DNA of 64,000 bases from REEB95 sp035632055 (lineage in GTDB: Bacteria; Pseudomonadota; Alphaproteobacteria; ATCC43930; CGMCC-115725). Shown here piece after piece: positions 49,638 through 58,764 of this stretch (within the stretch, counting starts at the first letter, position 1; each line of letters starts with the position of its first letter). Under the pieces are notes generated by a model that saw only the letters and a program-made list of their open reading frames with translations, did no database searches and was not told the DNA's origin. The position numbers were made by a program, and so were the translations under genes. Where the stretch lies: NCBI GenBank assembly GCA_035632055.1, contig DASQHO010000005.1, positions 1 to 64,000 of the forward strand, given 5' to 3'.

Positions 49638-51263
49638 TCAGGTGCCGTCGCGAAGAATCTGCTCATACGCCGGAATGGTAAGCCACTCCGGGAAGCGCGG
49701 CGCTTCAATCAACGCGGCAAAAATCCGCGCCGCATCCTGGTAGCGACCGCCGTTATAGGCCGCGTCACCAACCATCGACCTGAGTTTCGCCAGCTCTTCG
49801 TCGAGCAGCCGACGGCACAAAGCCTTGTCGACCGTGCGTCCGTCCGCCAGTTTCGCCTTGTGCCGAATCCACTGCCAGACCTGGGCTCGCCCGATTTCGG
49901 CGGTGGCTGTGTCCTCCATCAGGTGATAAAGCGGCACACAGCCGCTGCCGCGCAGCCAGGCTTCGAGATAGCCGATGCCGACATTGAGGTCCTGGCGCAA
50001 GCCCGCTTCGGTGACCGTGCCGTGCGGCACCGCCAGCAGATCCGATGCCGTAACATGGACATCCTGGCGCTTGCGCGCGATCTGGTTGGGGTGCGGCATC
50101 TGCTGGTCGAAAATTTCCTTGGCGATGCCCACGAGGCCCGGATGCGCTACCCAAGTGCCGTCATGGCCGTCGGTTGCCTCGCGCAGTTTGTCGGCGCGCA
50201 CCTTGTCCATGGCGGCCGCGTTCGCCGCAGCGTCGCCGCGTATCGGAATCTGCGCCGCCATGCCGCCCATCGCATGGACGTTGCGGCGATGGCAGATCTG
50301 GATAAGCAGCTGGCTATACGACCGCAGAAAATGCGTCGCCATCGTAACCTGCGCGCGGTCGGGCATGACCGCTTGCGGGTCCTCGGCGAATTTCTTGATG
50401 AAGCTGTAGATATAGTCCCAACGGCCGCAATTGAGGCCCGACGAATGGTCGCGCAGCTCATAGAGAATCTCGTCCATCTCGAACGCCGCCATGACCGTTT
50501 CGATCAACACGGTCGCCTTGATCGTGCCTTTCGGAATGCCAAGCGCTTCTTCGCTATAGACGAAAACGTCGTTCCATAGCTTGGCTTCGAACCGATTTTC
50601 GAGCTTGGGTAGATAGAAATAGGGACCGCTGCCACGCTTCAGCAGTTCCTTGGCGTTGTGGAAGAAATAGAGGCCGAAATCAAAGAGCGCGCCGGTAATC
50701 GGTGCGCCATCGAGCAGCACATGTCCTTCGGGCAGATGCCAGCCGCGCGGCCGGACGATCAGAACGGCGGTTTTCGGATTGAGTGCGTAGTGCTTTTTCG
50801 ATCGCGGATCGTCGTAGGTAATGCTGCGGCGGACGGCGTCGATCAGGTTGAGCTGTCCCTCGATCAGATTGTGCCAGCTCGGCGTGTTGGCGTCCTCGAA
50901 ATCTGCCATGAACACGTTGGCGCCGGAGTTAAGCGCATTGATCACCATCTTGCGGTCGGTCGGGCCGGTGATTTCGACGCGGCGGTCGAGCAAGTCCGCG
51001 GGCAGCGGCGCGACGGTCCAGTCGCCGGCGCGGATAGCGCGCGTCTCGGCCGGAAAATCCGGACGCCAGCCGGCGTCGAGTTTTGTCTGCGTCGCCACGC
51101 GCAGCTCGAGCAGCCTCCGGCGCTCGGCGCCAAATCGGCGTTCGAGAGAGGCGATGAACTCGATCGCCTCTTGCGTCAGAATCTTTTCGCTGCCCGGATG
51201 GAGCGGCGCGCGAATCACGATTCCGCGGGGCGGCGTTCCGGCAACGATGACTCGATTATCCAT
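49638..51263 (-). CDS. aceB: Malate synthase (A-type)
   Basis: 541 aa; GGAG lies 5 bases before the ATG. Condenses glyoxylate with acetyl-CoA to malate. Family motifs: FMADFEDANTPSWHNLIEGQ, the catalytic Asp region CGRWDYIYSF, ATVLIETVMAAFEMDEILYELR, and DGTWVAHPGLVGIAK. It is the A isoform (about 540 aa), without the extra domain of GlcB. The 195-base leader carries a tandem glycine riboswitch. Isocitrate lyase is not in this window, so the glyoxylate may come from glycine, the serine cycle or glycolate. Confidence 0.96.
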   Translation of the reverse strand: MDNRVIVAGTPPRGIVIRAPLHPGSEKILTQEAIEFIASLERRFGAERRRLLELRVATQTKLDAGWRPDFPAETRAIRAGDWTVAPLPADLLDRRVEITGPTDRKMVINALNSGANVFMADFEDANTPSWHNLIEGQLNLIDAVRRSITYDDPRSKKHYALNPKTAVLIVRPRGWHLPEGHVLLDGAPITGALFDFGLYFFHNAKELLKRGSGPYFYLPKLENRFEAKLWNDVFVYSEEALGIPKGTIKATVLIETVMAAFEMDEILYELRDHSSGLNCGRWDYIYSFIKKFAEDPQAVMPDRAQVTMATHFLRSYSQLLIQICHRRNVHAMGGMAAQIPIRGDAAANAAAMDKVRADKLREATDGHDGTWVAHPGLVGIAKEIFDQQMPHPNQIARKRQDVHVTASDLLAVPHGTVTEAGLRQDLNVGIGYLEAWLRGSGCVPLYHLMEDTATAEIGRAQVWQWIRHKAKLADGRTVDKALCRRLLDEELAKLRSMVGDAAYNGGRYQDAARIFAALIEAPRFPEWLTIPAYEQILRDGT

Positions 51264-51311
51264 GGTCGCTCCGCGTCAAAAGGTCGTCCGCCGGCCACCA
51301 TGGCCGCGGAA

Positions 51312-51505
51312 GCCCCCTCTGTCGGATGACCTGAAAGATTGGTCGGCGCGCCCGATTATCTGCGCCGCTTACCCCTTCGGTGAGGCGCGCCGTTATCCAA
51401 CGCCGCGCCTGCTTTCCAGAGTGCCGTTCCCCACCAGTCCTTTTGCCTGAGAGTTTCCGGGGCGGTTGCTCCTTCGGCGCCGGGTCACAACCCGATCTCT
51501 CCTGG
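51312..51505 (-). promoter_or_regulatory. Tandem glycine riboswitch in the leader of malate synthase
   Basis: On the minus strand, aptamer 1 (about 51505-51431) shows GGAGAGA, the core CGCCGAAGGAGCAA, AAACTCTCAGGCAAAAGGAC. Aptamer 2 (about 51425-51312) shows ACTCTGGAAAGCAGG, CACCGAAGGGG, CAATCTTTCAGGT and CCGACAGAGGGGG. These are the conserved gcvT/glycine-riboswitch blocks in the correct order. Aptamer 2 is followed by CTTCCGC, which can pair with the GCGGAG ribosome site (51269-51274), a possible translational switch. Confidence 0.92.
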
Positions 51506-51665
51506 CAGGGCACCAAGCCTTGCAAATCTAGCAGAATTGGCCATCCGAGACCAGGATCCCGGCCGGTTGCCGCGGCCCAGGGTGCACGTTAAAGTCGACG
51601 CCAATCGACTCGGGCGGCCGCGGTTCGGTCGCGGCAATCAACGGAATATTGCGTGGGGAGAGGCG

Positions 51666-52874
51666 ATGGCTCAGCGTTCGGGTATGTTGAAAATTGCAGC
51701 CGTGGCAGGCGTCGCCGCTGTGTTGCTTGTCGGCAATTCACCGGCGTCGGCCGAAACCATCAAAATCGGCGTGATCTCGACGTATTCGGGACCGATGGCG
51801 ACGCTGGGCGAGGAGATCGATCACGGCCTGAGTCTCTACGTTAAGACCCACGAAAAAGATCTGCCGCCGGGTGTGAAGGTCGAGCTCATCAAACGCGACG
51901 ACACGGGGCCGATTCCCGATGTCGCCAAGCGCTTGGCGCAGGAACTGGTGACGCGCGATCATGTCCAGTTTCTCATCGGCGTCGTATGGACGCCGTGCGG
52001 CTTGGCGATTTGTCCGATCGCCAACGAGGCCAAAGTTCCGTTCGTCAGCACGAATGCCGCCGGCGTCACGATGCCGCGCCTGACGCCGTATTTCGCGCGG
52101 ACCTCGTTCACCTTGTGGCAGGTGGCGCTGCCGATCGGCAAGTGGGCGGCACAGCACGGTTACAAGCGCGCCTATGTCGCCGTCAGCGATTTCGCCCCCG
52201 GTCACGAAGCCGGCGACGCTTTCACCAAGGGCTTCACCGACGGCGGCGGCACGATCATCGGCAACGTTGCCTTCCCGCTCCAGAACCCGGATTTCGTTCC
52301 ATTCCTCCAACGGGCCAAGGACGCCAAACCGGACGTTCTTTTCCTCTGGGTACCGGCCGGGCCGCAAGCGACGCAGGCGATGAAGGCGTATAACGATCTC
52401 GGCCTTAAAAATGCCAAGGTGACGGTCGTCAGCACGCAGGACTTGGTGCCGGACGAGCAATTGCCGCTGATGGGCAACACGCCGCTTGGCCTGATCACCT
52501 CAGGCACCTACACGACGGCGGCCAACCGGCCGGCTAATAAGGCGTTCCTCGCGGCGTGGAACAAGGAATACGGCAACGCGCTGATTCCCGATTTCATGGC
52601 CGTCGATAGCTGGGATGGCATGAACATGCTGTTCGACGTCATCAAGCAAACCAAGGGCAAATTCACCGCCGACCAAGCGATGGCGATCATCAAACATTGG
52701 AAGGACGCGAACAGCCCGCGCGGTCCGATCAGTATCGATCCGGATACTCGCGACATCGTCCAGAACGTCTATATCCGCCGCGTCGAGACGGTGAATGGCA
52801 AGCTGGCGAACGTCGAATTCGACACCATCCCGAACGTCAAGGATCCATGGAAGGAGATGCACCCGGCGCAATAG
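51666..52874 (+). CDS. ABC transporter substrate-binding protein (LivK family), first of a tandem pair
   Basis: 402 aa from ATG 51666 with GGGGAGAGG upstream; the frame further upstream is a shadow over the riboswitch flank. Signal peptide ends PASAE. Fold starts TIKIGVISTYSGPMATLGEEIDHGL; further blocks include VELIKRDDTGPIPDVAKRLAQEL and WVPAGPQATQAMKAYNDLGLKN. It is closely related to the next gene over its whole length. A 150-base gap separates the pair. Confidence 0.92.
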   Translation: MAQRSGMLKIAAVAGVAAVLLVGNSPASAETIKIGVISTYSGPMATLGEEIDHGLSLYVKTHEKDLPPGVKVELIKRDDTGPIPDVAKRLAQELVTRDHVQFLIGVVWTPCGLAICPIANEAKVPFVSTNAAGVTMPRLTPYFARTSFTLWQVALPIGKWAAQHGYKRAYVAVSDFAPGHEAGDAFTKGFTDGGGTIIGNVAFPLQNPDFVPFLQRAKDAKPDVLFLWVPAGPQATQAMKAYNDLGLKNAKVTVVSTQDLVPDEQLPLMGNTPLGLITSGTYTTAANRPANKAFLAAWNKEYGNALIPDFMAVDSWDGMNMLFDVIKQTKGKFTADQAMAIIKHWKDANSPRGPISIDPDTRDIVQNVYIRRVETVNGKLANVEFDTIPNVKDPWKEMHPAQ

Positions 52875-53024
52875 TGGTCGGGGACGGCAGCAAGTGGGTG
52901 GGCATCGGCGTGGGCAGGTGTCGTGCGGTGCGAATTGCCTGCGTCGCGTGCCTGCCATAGGATATATTCTATAGAACAATTGAAATCCGTGCCGCGAGCA
53001 CGGATCAAACGGGGAGGGCGAGAC

Positions 53025-54227
53025 ATGCACGTACAACGCACCTGGTTTTACGGCGTCGCGGCAGCGGCGCTTGGCGCGGTGCTGGCGTTTCCGGCCGCAG
53101 CAGAAACCGTCAAGATCGGCATCATCACGACCTATTCCGGACCGTTGGCGCCGCCGGGTATCTCGATGGATAAGGGCCTCACCCTTTACGCCAAGCTTCA
53201 CAGCAAGGACCTTCCCAAGGGCGTGACAGTTGAGATCATCCGCCGTGACGACACGGGCATCGCACCGGATGTCGCCAAGCGGCTGGCACAGGAGCTGATC
53301 ACCCGCGATCACGTCAACATTATCGGCGGCGTGGTCTACTCACCCAATGCGTTGGCGATGGCACCGGTCATGACCGAAGCCAAAATGCCGTTCGTCGATA
53401 TGAACGCGGCCGCCGCGGTTCTGACCACCAAGTCGCCCTATATCGTGCGCGACTCCTTCACCTTACAGCAGATCTCGATGCCGATGGGTGAGTGGGCGGC
53501 CAAGCACGGCTTCAAGGAGGCCTATACGGTCGTCAGCGATTATGCGCCGGGTTGGGACGCCGAAGATGGATTCAAGATCGGCATCGAGCACGACGGCGGC
53601 AAGGTCGTCGGCTCGGTGCGCGTGCCGGTGCAGAATCCGGATTTCACGCCGTTCCTGCAGCGCGTCAAGGACCTCAAGCCGAAAAGCCTGTTCATCTTCG
53701 TGCCGGGCGGGCCGCAATCGACGCAAATGATGAAGACCTATAACGAGCTCAATTTGAAACAGGCTGGCATCACGTTGGTGACGACGCAGGATCTTCTGAT
53801 CGACAGCGAGTTGCCGAAGATGGGCGACATTCCGCTCGGCGTCGTCAGCTCGGGCAGCTATTCGGCGGCAGCCACGCGACCGGCCAACAAGGCCTTCGTC
53901 GCCGCGTGGCACAAAGAATATGGCGCCAATGATGTTCCGGACTTCGTCGCCATCCAAGGTTGGGACGGCATGGCGATGATCTATGACCTGATCAAGAAGA
54001 CCGGCGGCAAGTTCACCGGCGACCAGGCGATGAAGATTCTCCGGAACTACAAGACCACCGAAAGCCCGCGCGGCCCGTTCATGATCGATCCGCTGACCGG
54101 CGACATCGTCCAGAACATTTACATCCGCCGGGTCGAGAAGATCGACGGCAAGCTTGCTAACGTCGAGTTCGAAACCTTCCCGATGGTCAAGGACCCGTGG
54201 AAGGAAACACACGCGGCGGCGAAATAG
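53025..54227 (+). CDS. ABC transporter substrate-binding protein (LivK family), second of a tandem pair
   Basis: 400 aa from ATG 53025 with GGGGAGGG upstream. Signal peptide ends PAAAE. Homologous to the upstream protein (VEIIRRDDTGIAPDVAKRLAQELITRDHVNII against the corresponding block) but with a different ligand-proximal loop (ITTYSGPLAPPGISMDKG). An A/T-rich segment with TATATT (52963-52968) precedes it, so it may also have its own promoter. A recent-looking duplication with likely ligand divergence. Confidence 0.92.
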   Translation: MHVQRTWFYGVAAAALGAVLAFPAAAETVKIGIITTYSGPLAPPGISMDKGLTLYAKLHSKDLPKGVTVEIIRRDDTGIAPDVAKRLAQELITRDHVNIIGGVVYSPNALAMAPVMTEAKMPFVDMNAAAAVLTTKSPYIVRDSFTLQQISMPMGEWAAKHGFKEAYTVVSDYAPGWDAEDGFKIGIEHDGGKVVGSVRVPVQNPDFTPFLQRVKDLKPKSLFIFVPGGPQSTQMMKTYNELNLKQAGITLVTTQDLLIDSELPKMGDIPLGVVSSGSYSAAATRPANKAFVAAWHKEYGANDVPDFVAIQGWDGMAMIYDLIKKTGGKFTGDQAMKILRNYKTTESPRGPFMIDPLTGDIVQNIYIRRVEKIDGKLANVEFETFPMVKDPWKETHAAAK

Positions 54228-54364
54228 GTCGCGTTCGGATCGGGGTGACGATCGCCGGCGCCGCCCTGCGCGCCGGCGATCGCGTCTCGGGGGCTCGCGT
54301 TGCCTGTCCGGCGCAATTCACCCTATAGTGGCATTCCGGGACCACGTCTTAAATCCTTGACAGA

Positions 54365-55237
54365 ATGAGCGAAATTCTCTCGGCCGCTGTCAGTATCGGG
54401 TTCTTCGGCCTGGCTTTCGCGATGGTCCTGTACCTGATCTCGGTCGGCCTGTCGGTGACGATGGGCCTGATGGGTTTCATCAACCTGGCGCACGGCGTCT
54501 TCGCCATGTTCGGCGGCTACGCCGTGACGACGCTGATGAACGACTACGGCATGCCATTCTGGTTGTCGCTGGTTTGTGCAGTCGTGATCGTCGCTGCGAT
54601 CAGCGTCGTGTTCGAGCGCGTGCTGTATCGCCGTCTCTATGGCGGTGACGAACTCGACCAGGTCCTCCTGACCATCGGTCTCGTGTTCATGTCAGTGGCT
54701 GTTGCCAAATATTTCTGGGGGCCGTTGGCGCAGCTCTTCCAGCCGCCGCTCGCGCTGCGTGGTCAAGTCGATCTCGGCTTCCGCGAGTTTCCCGCCTATC
54801 GCAGCTTTCTCGTGGTCTGCGGCGCCGTATTGGTCACCGGGCTTTGGTTGGCGCTTGACCGCACGCGCTTCGGCGCCAAGATCCGCGCGGCGGTCGACAA
54901 TCTGCGCATGGCGCAGGCGGTTGGCATCAATACATCGGGCTTGTTCACCGTCGCCTTCGCGCTCGGCAGCGGTCTCGCGGCCTTGGGAGGCGGACTCGGC
55001 GCCGAACTGTTGCCGATCTATCCCGGTTACGCCACCGACTATCTGGTCTATTTCCTGATCGTCGTCTCGGTCGGCGGCTTGGGGTCGATTCGCGGCCCGT
55101 TCCTGGCGGCATTGCTGCTTGGCATCGCAGATACCGCGTTCAAATATCTGCTGCCCGAGATCGGCTCGTTCTTCATCTATGCGCTGACGCTTCTGCTTCT
55201 GATGTGGCGGCCGCGCGGCCTCGTCGGACACTCGTAA
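54365..55237 (+). CDS. Branched-chain-type ABC transporter permease (LivH family)
   Basis: 290 aa. LivH signature: GLSVTMGLMGFINLAHGVFAMFGGYAVTTLM early and VVSVGGLGSIRGPFLAALLLGIADTAFKYL late. The ribosome site before the ATG is weak. The next gene starts immediately after its TAA. Part of the second Liv-type transporter, served by the two tandem binding proteins upstream. Confidence 0.93.
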   Translation: MSEILSAAVSIGFFGLAFAMVLYLISVGLSVTMGLMGFINLAHGVFAMFGGYAVTTLMNDYGMPFWLSLVCAVVIVAAISVVFERVLYRRLYGGDELDQVLLTIGLVFMSVAVAKYFWGPLAQLFQPPLALRGQVDLGFREFPAYRSFLVVCGAVLVTGLWLALDRTRFGAKIRAAVDNLRMAQAVGINTSGLFTVAFALGSGLAALGGGLGAELLPIYPGYATDYLVYFLIVVSVGGLGSIRGPFLAALLLGIADTAFKYLLPEIGSFFIYALTLLLLMWRPRGLVGHS

Positions 55238-56236
55238 ATGGCTGCGGTCGCCGAACGTATCATCGCCAGCGCCGCCGAGACCTTCGCCCGCCGGCATCGC
55301 TTCAGCTGGTACGAGGCGCTGCCGTGGGTGGTGGCGCTCGGCGGCTATTTTGCGTTTCCGGATTATCTGGCGCTCGGCTCGCAGATCCTTGCGACCGTCC
55401 TGTTCGCACTGTCGGTCGATCTGGTGCTGGGCTATGCCGGGATCATCACCTTGGGCCAGGCCGCTTTTTTCGGCACCGGTGCCTATGCCGCTGGGTTACT
55501 CGCGGCGCACGGTATGGGCGCGCCGGTTATCGGACTGCTGGTCGCAGCGGCGGTTGCGGCGCTGGTCGGTTTGATCTCGGGGATCGTCGTGCTGCGTACG
55601 CATGGCCTCACCCAGTTGATGATGACACTGATGGTCGCGGTGATGCTGCACGAGGCCGCCAACAAGGCGAACACGGTCACGGGCGGCGCCGACGGCCTTC
55701 AGGGCATGGAAGTGAGCCCGGTGTTCGGAGTCTTCCACTTCGACCTCTACGGCAACACGGCCTACTTCTATTGCCTGGCTGTGCTGTTCATCTGCTGGTT
55801 CCTCCTGCGCCGTATCGTCCATTCACCATTCGGCCGGTCGCTCACCGGCATCCGCGAGAACGAGGCGCGCATGCACGCAATCGGCTCCCCGGTTTTCAGG
55901 CGCCGTCTCGTCGCCTACACGATTTCGGCGGCGATGGCCGGCGTTTCGGGCGCACTGGTGGCGCAGACGACGCAGTTCGTTGCCACAGATGCGCTCGGGT
56001 TCGAGCGGTCGGGCAACGTTCTCATCATGCTGCTGCTGGGCGGCATTGGCCGGCTCTATGGCGCGTTCATCGGCGTGCCGCTCTACATGATCGCGCAGGA
56101 TCGCTTTGCCGCGATCGATCCGGTCTATTGGTATTTCTGGATCGGTCTACTGCTCGTGTTGATGGTGATGTTCGCTCGCGGCGGTGTGATCGGCATCATC
56201 GATCGCATCGGCGCGTTTGTCAGGCGGCGGCGATGA
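55238..56236 (+). CDS. Branched-chain-type ABC transporter permease (LivM family)
   Basis: 332 aa, starting at the base after the livH stop. LivM motifs: LFALSVDLVLGYAGIITLGQAAFFGTGAYAAGLLAAH, GITRL-type loop (LTQLMMTLMVAVML), LTGIRENEARMHAIGSPVFRRRLVAYTISAAMAG. About ten hydrophobic helices. Overlaps livG by 4 bases (ATGA). Confidence 0.93.
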   Translation: MAAVAERIIASAAETFARRHRFSWYEALPWVVALGGYFAFPDYLALGSQILATVLFALSVDLVLGYAGIITLGQAAFFGTGAYAAGLLAAHGMGAPVIGLLVAAAVAALVGLISGIVVLRTHGLTQLMMTLMVAVMLHEAANKANTVTGGADGLQGMEVSPVFGVFHFDLYGNTAYFYCLAVLFICWFLLRRIVHSPFGRSLTGIRENEARMHAIGSPVFRRRLVAYTISAAMAGVSGALVAQTTQFVATDALGFERSGNVLIMLLLGGIGRLYGAFIGVPLYMIAQDRFAAIDPVYWYFWIGLLLVLMVMFARGGVIGIIDRIGAFVRRRR

Positions 56237-57000
56237 GCGTGACCGCCACGCCCGCGGCGCTTGAAACCCGCGGACTGTGCAAGAATTTCGGCGCACTGAC
56301 GGTTGCGAACAGCATCGATTTCCGGCTGGTGCGCGGCGCGCGTCAAGCGCTCATCGGTCCTAACGGCGCCGGCAAGACGAGCTTCGTCAATCTGGTCACT
56401 GGCGTTCTCCATCCCAACGACGGCCGCATCCTGCTCGACGGCGCCGACATTACGCCGTTATCGCAGGCGCAGCGCGTCAAGCGCGGCATTGTCCGCACCT
56501 TCCAAATCACGACACTGTTCCGCGGGCTGTCCGTGCTGGAGAATGTCACCCTTGCGGTTTCCGAACGCCTGGGCAGCGGCGGCGACATACACCGCCCGGC
56601 TGGCAGCCGCCGCCACATTATCGACGAGGCCTACGCGCTGCTCGAGCGGCTCGGCCTGCATGATGAAGCGCTGCGTCCTGTGAAGGAACTGGCCTACGGC
56701 CGGCAGCGCCTGGTCGAGATCGCGGTCGCGCTCGGCTTGTCACCAAAGGTGCTGCTTTTGGACGAGCCTGCGGCCGGCGTGCCGTCGTCGGAGTCGGGCA
56801 CCATCGTCGACACGATTGAACGGCTGCCGGCCGACATCGCGCTGCTCATCATCGAACACGACATGGACCTGGTATTTCGTCTTGCGCGCCGGATCACGGT
56901 AATGGTCGCCGGCCAGATTCTTGTCGAAGGTGCGCCGCAGGAGATCGCCGCCGACGCACGGGTACGGCAGGTCTATCTCGGCGAGCGGGCACACGCATGA
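56233..57000 (+). CDS. Branched-chain-type ABC transporter ATPase (LivG family)
   Basis: 255 aa from ATG 56233; the open frame that continues to 55204 overlaps livM and is a shadow. Walker A GPNGAGKTS, signature region ELAYGRQRLVEIAVALG in place of LSGGQ as in other LivG proteins, Walker B VLLLDEPAAGV, H-loop IIEHDMDLVF. Overlaps livF by 4 bases. Confidence 0.93.
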   Translation: MSVTATPAALETRGLCKNFGALTVANSIDFRLVRGARQALIGPNGAGKTSFVNLVTGVLHPNDGRILLDGADITPLSQAQRVKRGIVRTFQITTLFRGLSVLENVTLAVSERLGSGGDIHRPAGSRRHIIDEAYALLERLGLHDEALRPVKELAYGRQRLVEIAVALGLSPKVLLLDEPAAGVPSSESGTIVDTIERLPADIALLIIEHDMDLVFRLARRITVMVAGQILVEGAPQEIAADARVRQVYLGERAHA

Positions 57001-57716
57001 ACGCGGCCAAGCAGAGCTTGGTGGTCGACGGCGTCCGTGCCGGCTACGGCGACACCGTCGTGCTCGAAGGCGTGTCGCTGGCGCTGGCGGCGGCGGGAAC
57101 CCTCGCGATACTGGGGCGCAACGGCGTCGGCAAGACGACGCTGCTCGCCACGATCATGGGACAGACGACACTGCGCGGCGGCTCGATCAGGCTCGACGGC
57201 CGCGAGGTGTCGGCACTGCCGACGTATCGCCGGGTGCGTCTCGGCATCGGCTGCGTGCCCCAGGAACGCGAAATCTTCCGCTCGCTCACGGTTGAGGAAA
57301 ATCTCGACGTTGCCGCCCGGCCGGGCCGCTGGACGCGCGAGCGGGTGTACGATTTCTTTCCGTCGCTTGCCGAGCGCCGGCGCAACCACGGCAACCAGCT
57401 TTCCGGCGGCGAACAGCAGATGCTCGCCATCGGCCGCGCCCTGATGGGCAATCCGTCGCTCTTGTTGATGGACGAGCCGCTCGAAGGCCTCGCGCCGGTG
57501 ATCGTCGAGGCCGTGCTCCGAGGTCTCGATCGCTTGAAGCGTGAGGACAACCTCGCCCTCATCCTGGTGGAGCAGCACGCGCGCATCGCCCTCGAATTCG
57601 CGGTTGATGCGCTGGTGCTCGACCGCGGCGTCGTGGTGTATTCCGGGCCCAGCCGCCCGCTGATCGCCGATCCCGATCGTCTGGCGCAGCTGATGGGCGT
57701 GTCGCGCACGCACTGA
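56997..57716 (+). CDS. Branched-chain-type ABC transporter ATPase (LivF family)
   Basis: 239 aa. Walker A LGRNGVGKTTL, LGIGCVPQEREIFRSLTVEENL, signature LSGGEQQMLAIGRAL, Walker B LLLMDEPLEGLAPVI. Last gene of the second Liv operon; the convergent GNAT gene ends on the adjacent base. Confidence 0.93.
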   Translation: MNAAKQSLVVDGVRAGYGDTVVLEGVSLALAAAGTLAILGRNGVGKTTLLATIMGQTTLRGGSIRLDGREVSALPTYRRVRLGIGCVPQEREIFRSLTVEENLDVAARPGRWTRERVYDFFPSLAERRRNHGNQLSGGEQQMLAIGRALMGNPSLLLMDEPLEGLAPVIVEAVLRGLDRLKREDNLALILVEQHARIALEFAVDALVLDRGVVVYSGPSRPLIADPDRLAQLMGVSRTH

Positions 57717-58658
57717 TCAGCGCCAATCGTCGAGCGCCAGTATCTCGGGCCGGTTCCAACCGGGCTGTGCCGGCCGCAGCATAGCCACGCCAACGATCTC
57801 GGCGCGAAAGCCGCGGTCGCGCATAATACGGTAGGCATTCTCACGCGCCATATTGGTGCCGGCGATGATGCGCTGAGCGCCGCGTGCGACTGCGAGGGTC
57901 TCGCAGGCATCGAGTAGGGCCGTAAAGTCGCCGGCGGCACCGGGCCGAACGCAGGCGAATTTGACAAAGAGCGCGCCGGTGCCCGCCTCGCTGCCCTTGC
58001 CAAGATGGCACAGCGCAAAGCCGCCAATCGTGCCGTCGCGTTCGAGCAGAACGGTCTCGCCCAGATTCTGCGCGGCCAACGCGGCGATTTCGCGCGTAAG
58101 ATCGAGGCCGGCAAAGTTCGCGTCTGCAACCGCGCGGCACGCCAGGACTATGCGCTCGCGGCTGGCCAGCGGAACTGCGGACAATAACCGCGGCGCCGCC
58201 GCGCCGGCTACCGGCGCCTTGACCATCACCGGCGTCAGCTGCCGTGCGCCGAAGCCGAAGCTTTCGTATAGGTGCAGGTGCTTCGCGCTGTTGGGCAGGG
58301 TGTACAGGGCCGCAAGCGGAAATTGCCGTTCGGCAACGAGTGCCATCGCCGCCGTCATCAGCCGGCGGCCGATGCCGCGGTTTGCATGCGCGGGTTCGAC
58401 GGTCAGCGGGCCGAGGATGAAAGCGCTGCCCCAGTCCATGCCGACCACGCTGCCCACGATGCGGTCGTCGATCGTAGCGACAAAACACGGGCGCGGATCC
58501 ATTGTCCAGCGCGTGCGGATGATCGCGGTGTCGCCGCGGAATTGCATCGGATCGGCAAGCCCAAACTGGGTTCCGAAGGCCACGCGATAGGCACGGTCGG
58601 CGGCGGCCAGATCGGCATCGTGCATCGGCCGGATGACGACATCGGACGGCGGGATCAT
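57717..58658 (-). CDS. GNAT-family N-acetyltransferase, probably two tandem GNAT domains
   Basis: 313 aa with GAGGGT 7 bases before the ATG. N-terminal domain: IRPMHDADLAAADRAYRVAFG and the acetyl-CoA motif PAHANRGIGRRLMTAAM (R/QxxGxG/A). The C-terminal half (about 165-305) looks like a second, degenerate GNAT lobe (GETVLLERDGTIGGFALCH; FTALLDACETLAVARGAQRII). Double-GNAT proteins acetylate small molecules or aminoacyl substrates; the target is unknown. Confidence 0.87.
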   Translation of the reverse strand: MIPPSDVVIRPMHDADLAAADRAYRVAFGTQFGLADPMQFRGDTAIIRTRWTMDPRPCFVATIDDRIVGSVVGMDWGSAFILGPLTVEPAHANRGIGRRLMTAAMALVAERQFPLAALYTLPNSAKHLHLYESFGFGARQLTPVMVKAPVAGAAAPRLLSAVPLASRERIVLACRAVADANFAGLDLTREIAALAAQNLGETVLLERDGTIGGFALCHLGKGSEAGTGALFVKFACVRPGAAGDFTALLDACETLAVARGAQRIIAGTNMARENAYRIMRDRGFRAEIVGVAMLRPAQPGWNRPEILALDDWR

Positions 58659-58711
58659 GCGTGACCCTCGCTTGCCTCTTGGTGCGCATGCAAGCCGGAA
58701 AACCGGCGCAA

Positions 58712-58745
58712 AGAAAAACCCGCCGGCCTTTGGGGCCGGCGGGTT
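58712..58745 (-). terminator. Rho-independent terminator of the porin gene
   Basis: Perfect 12-bp stem AACCCGCCGGCC (58717-58728) / GGCCGGCGGGTT (58734-58745). On the minus strand it is followed by TTTTTCTTTG. It lies 20 bases after the porin stop. Confidence 0.88.
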
Positions 58746-58764
58746 CCGAAGACGTCCTGTCGGA

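Noticed and set aside
55204..56232. 343-codon upstream extension of the second LivG gene
   Set aside because: Overlaps LivM in another frame, Arg-rich; the LivG family N-terminus begins at 56233 with the ATGA overlap.
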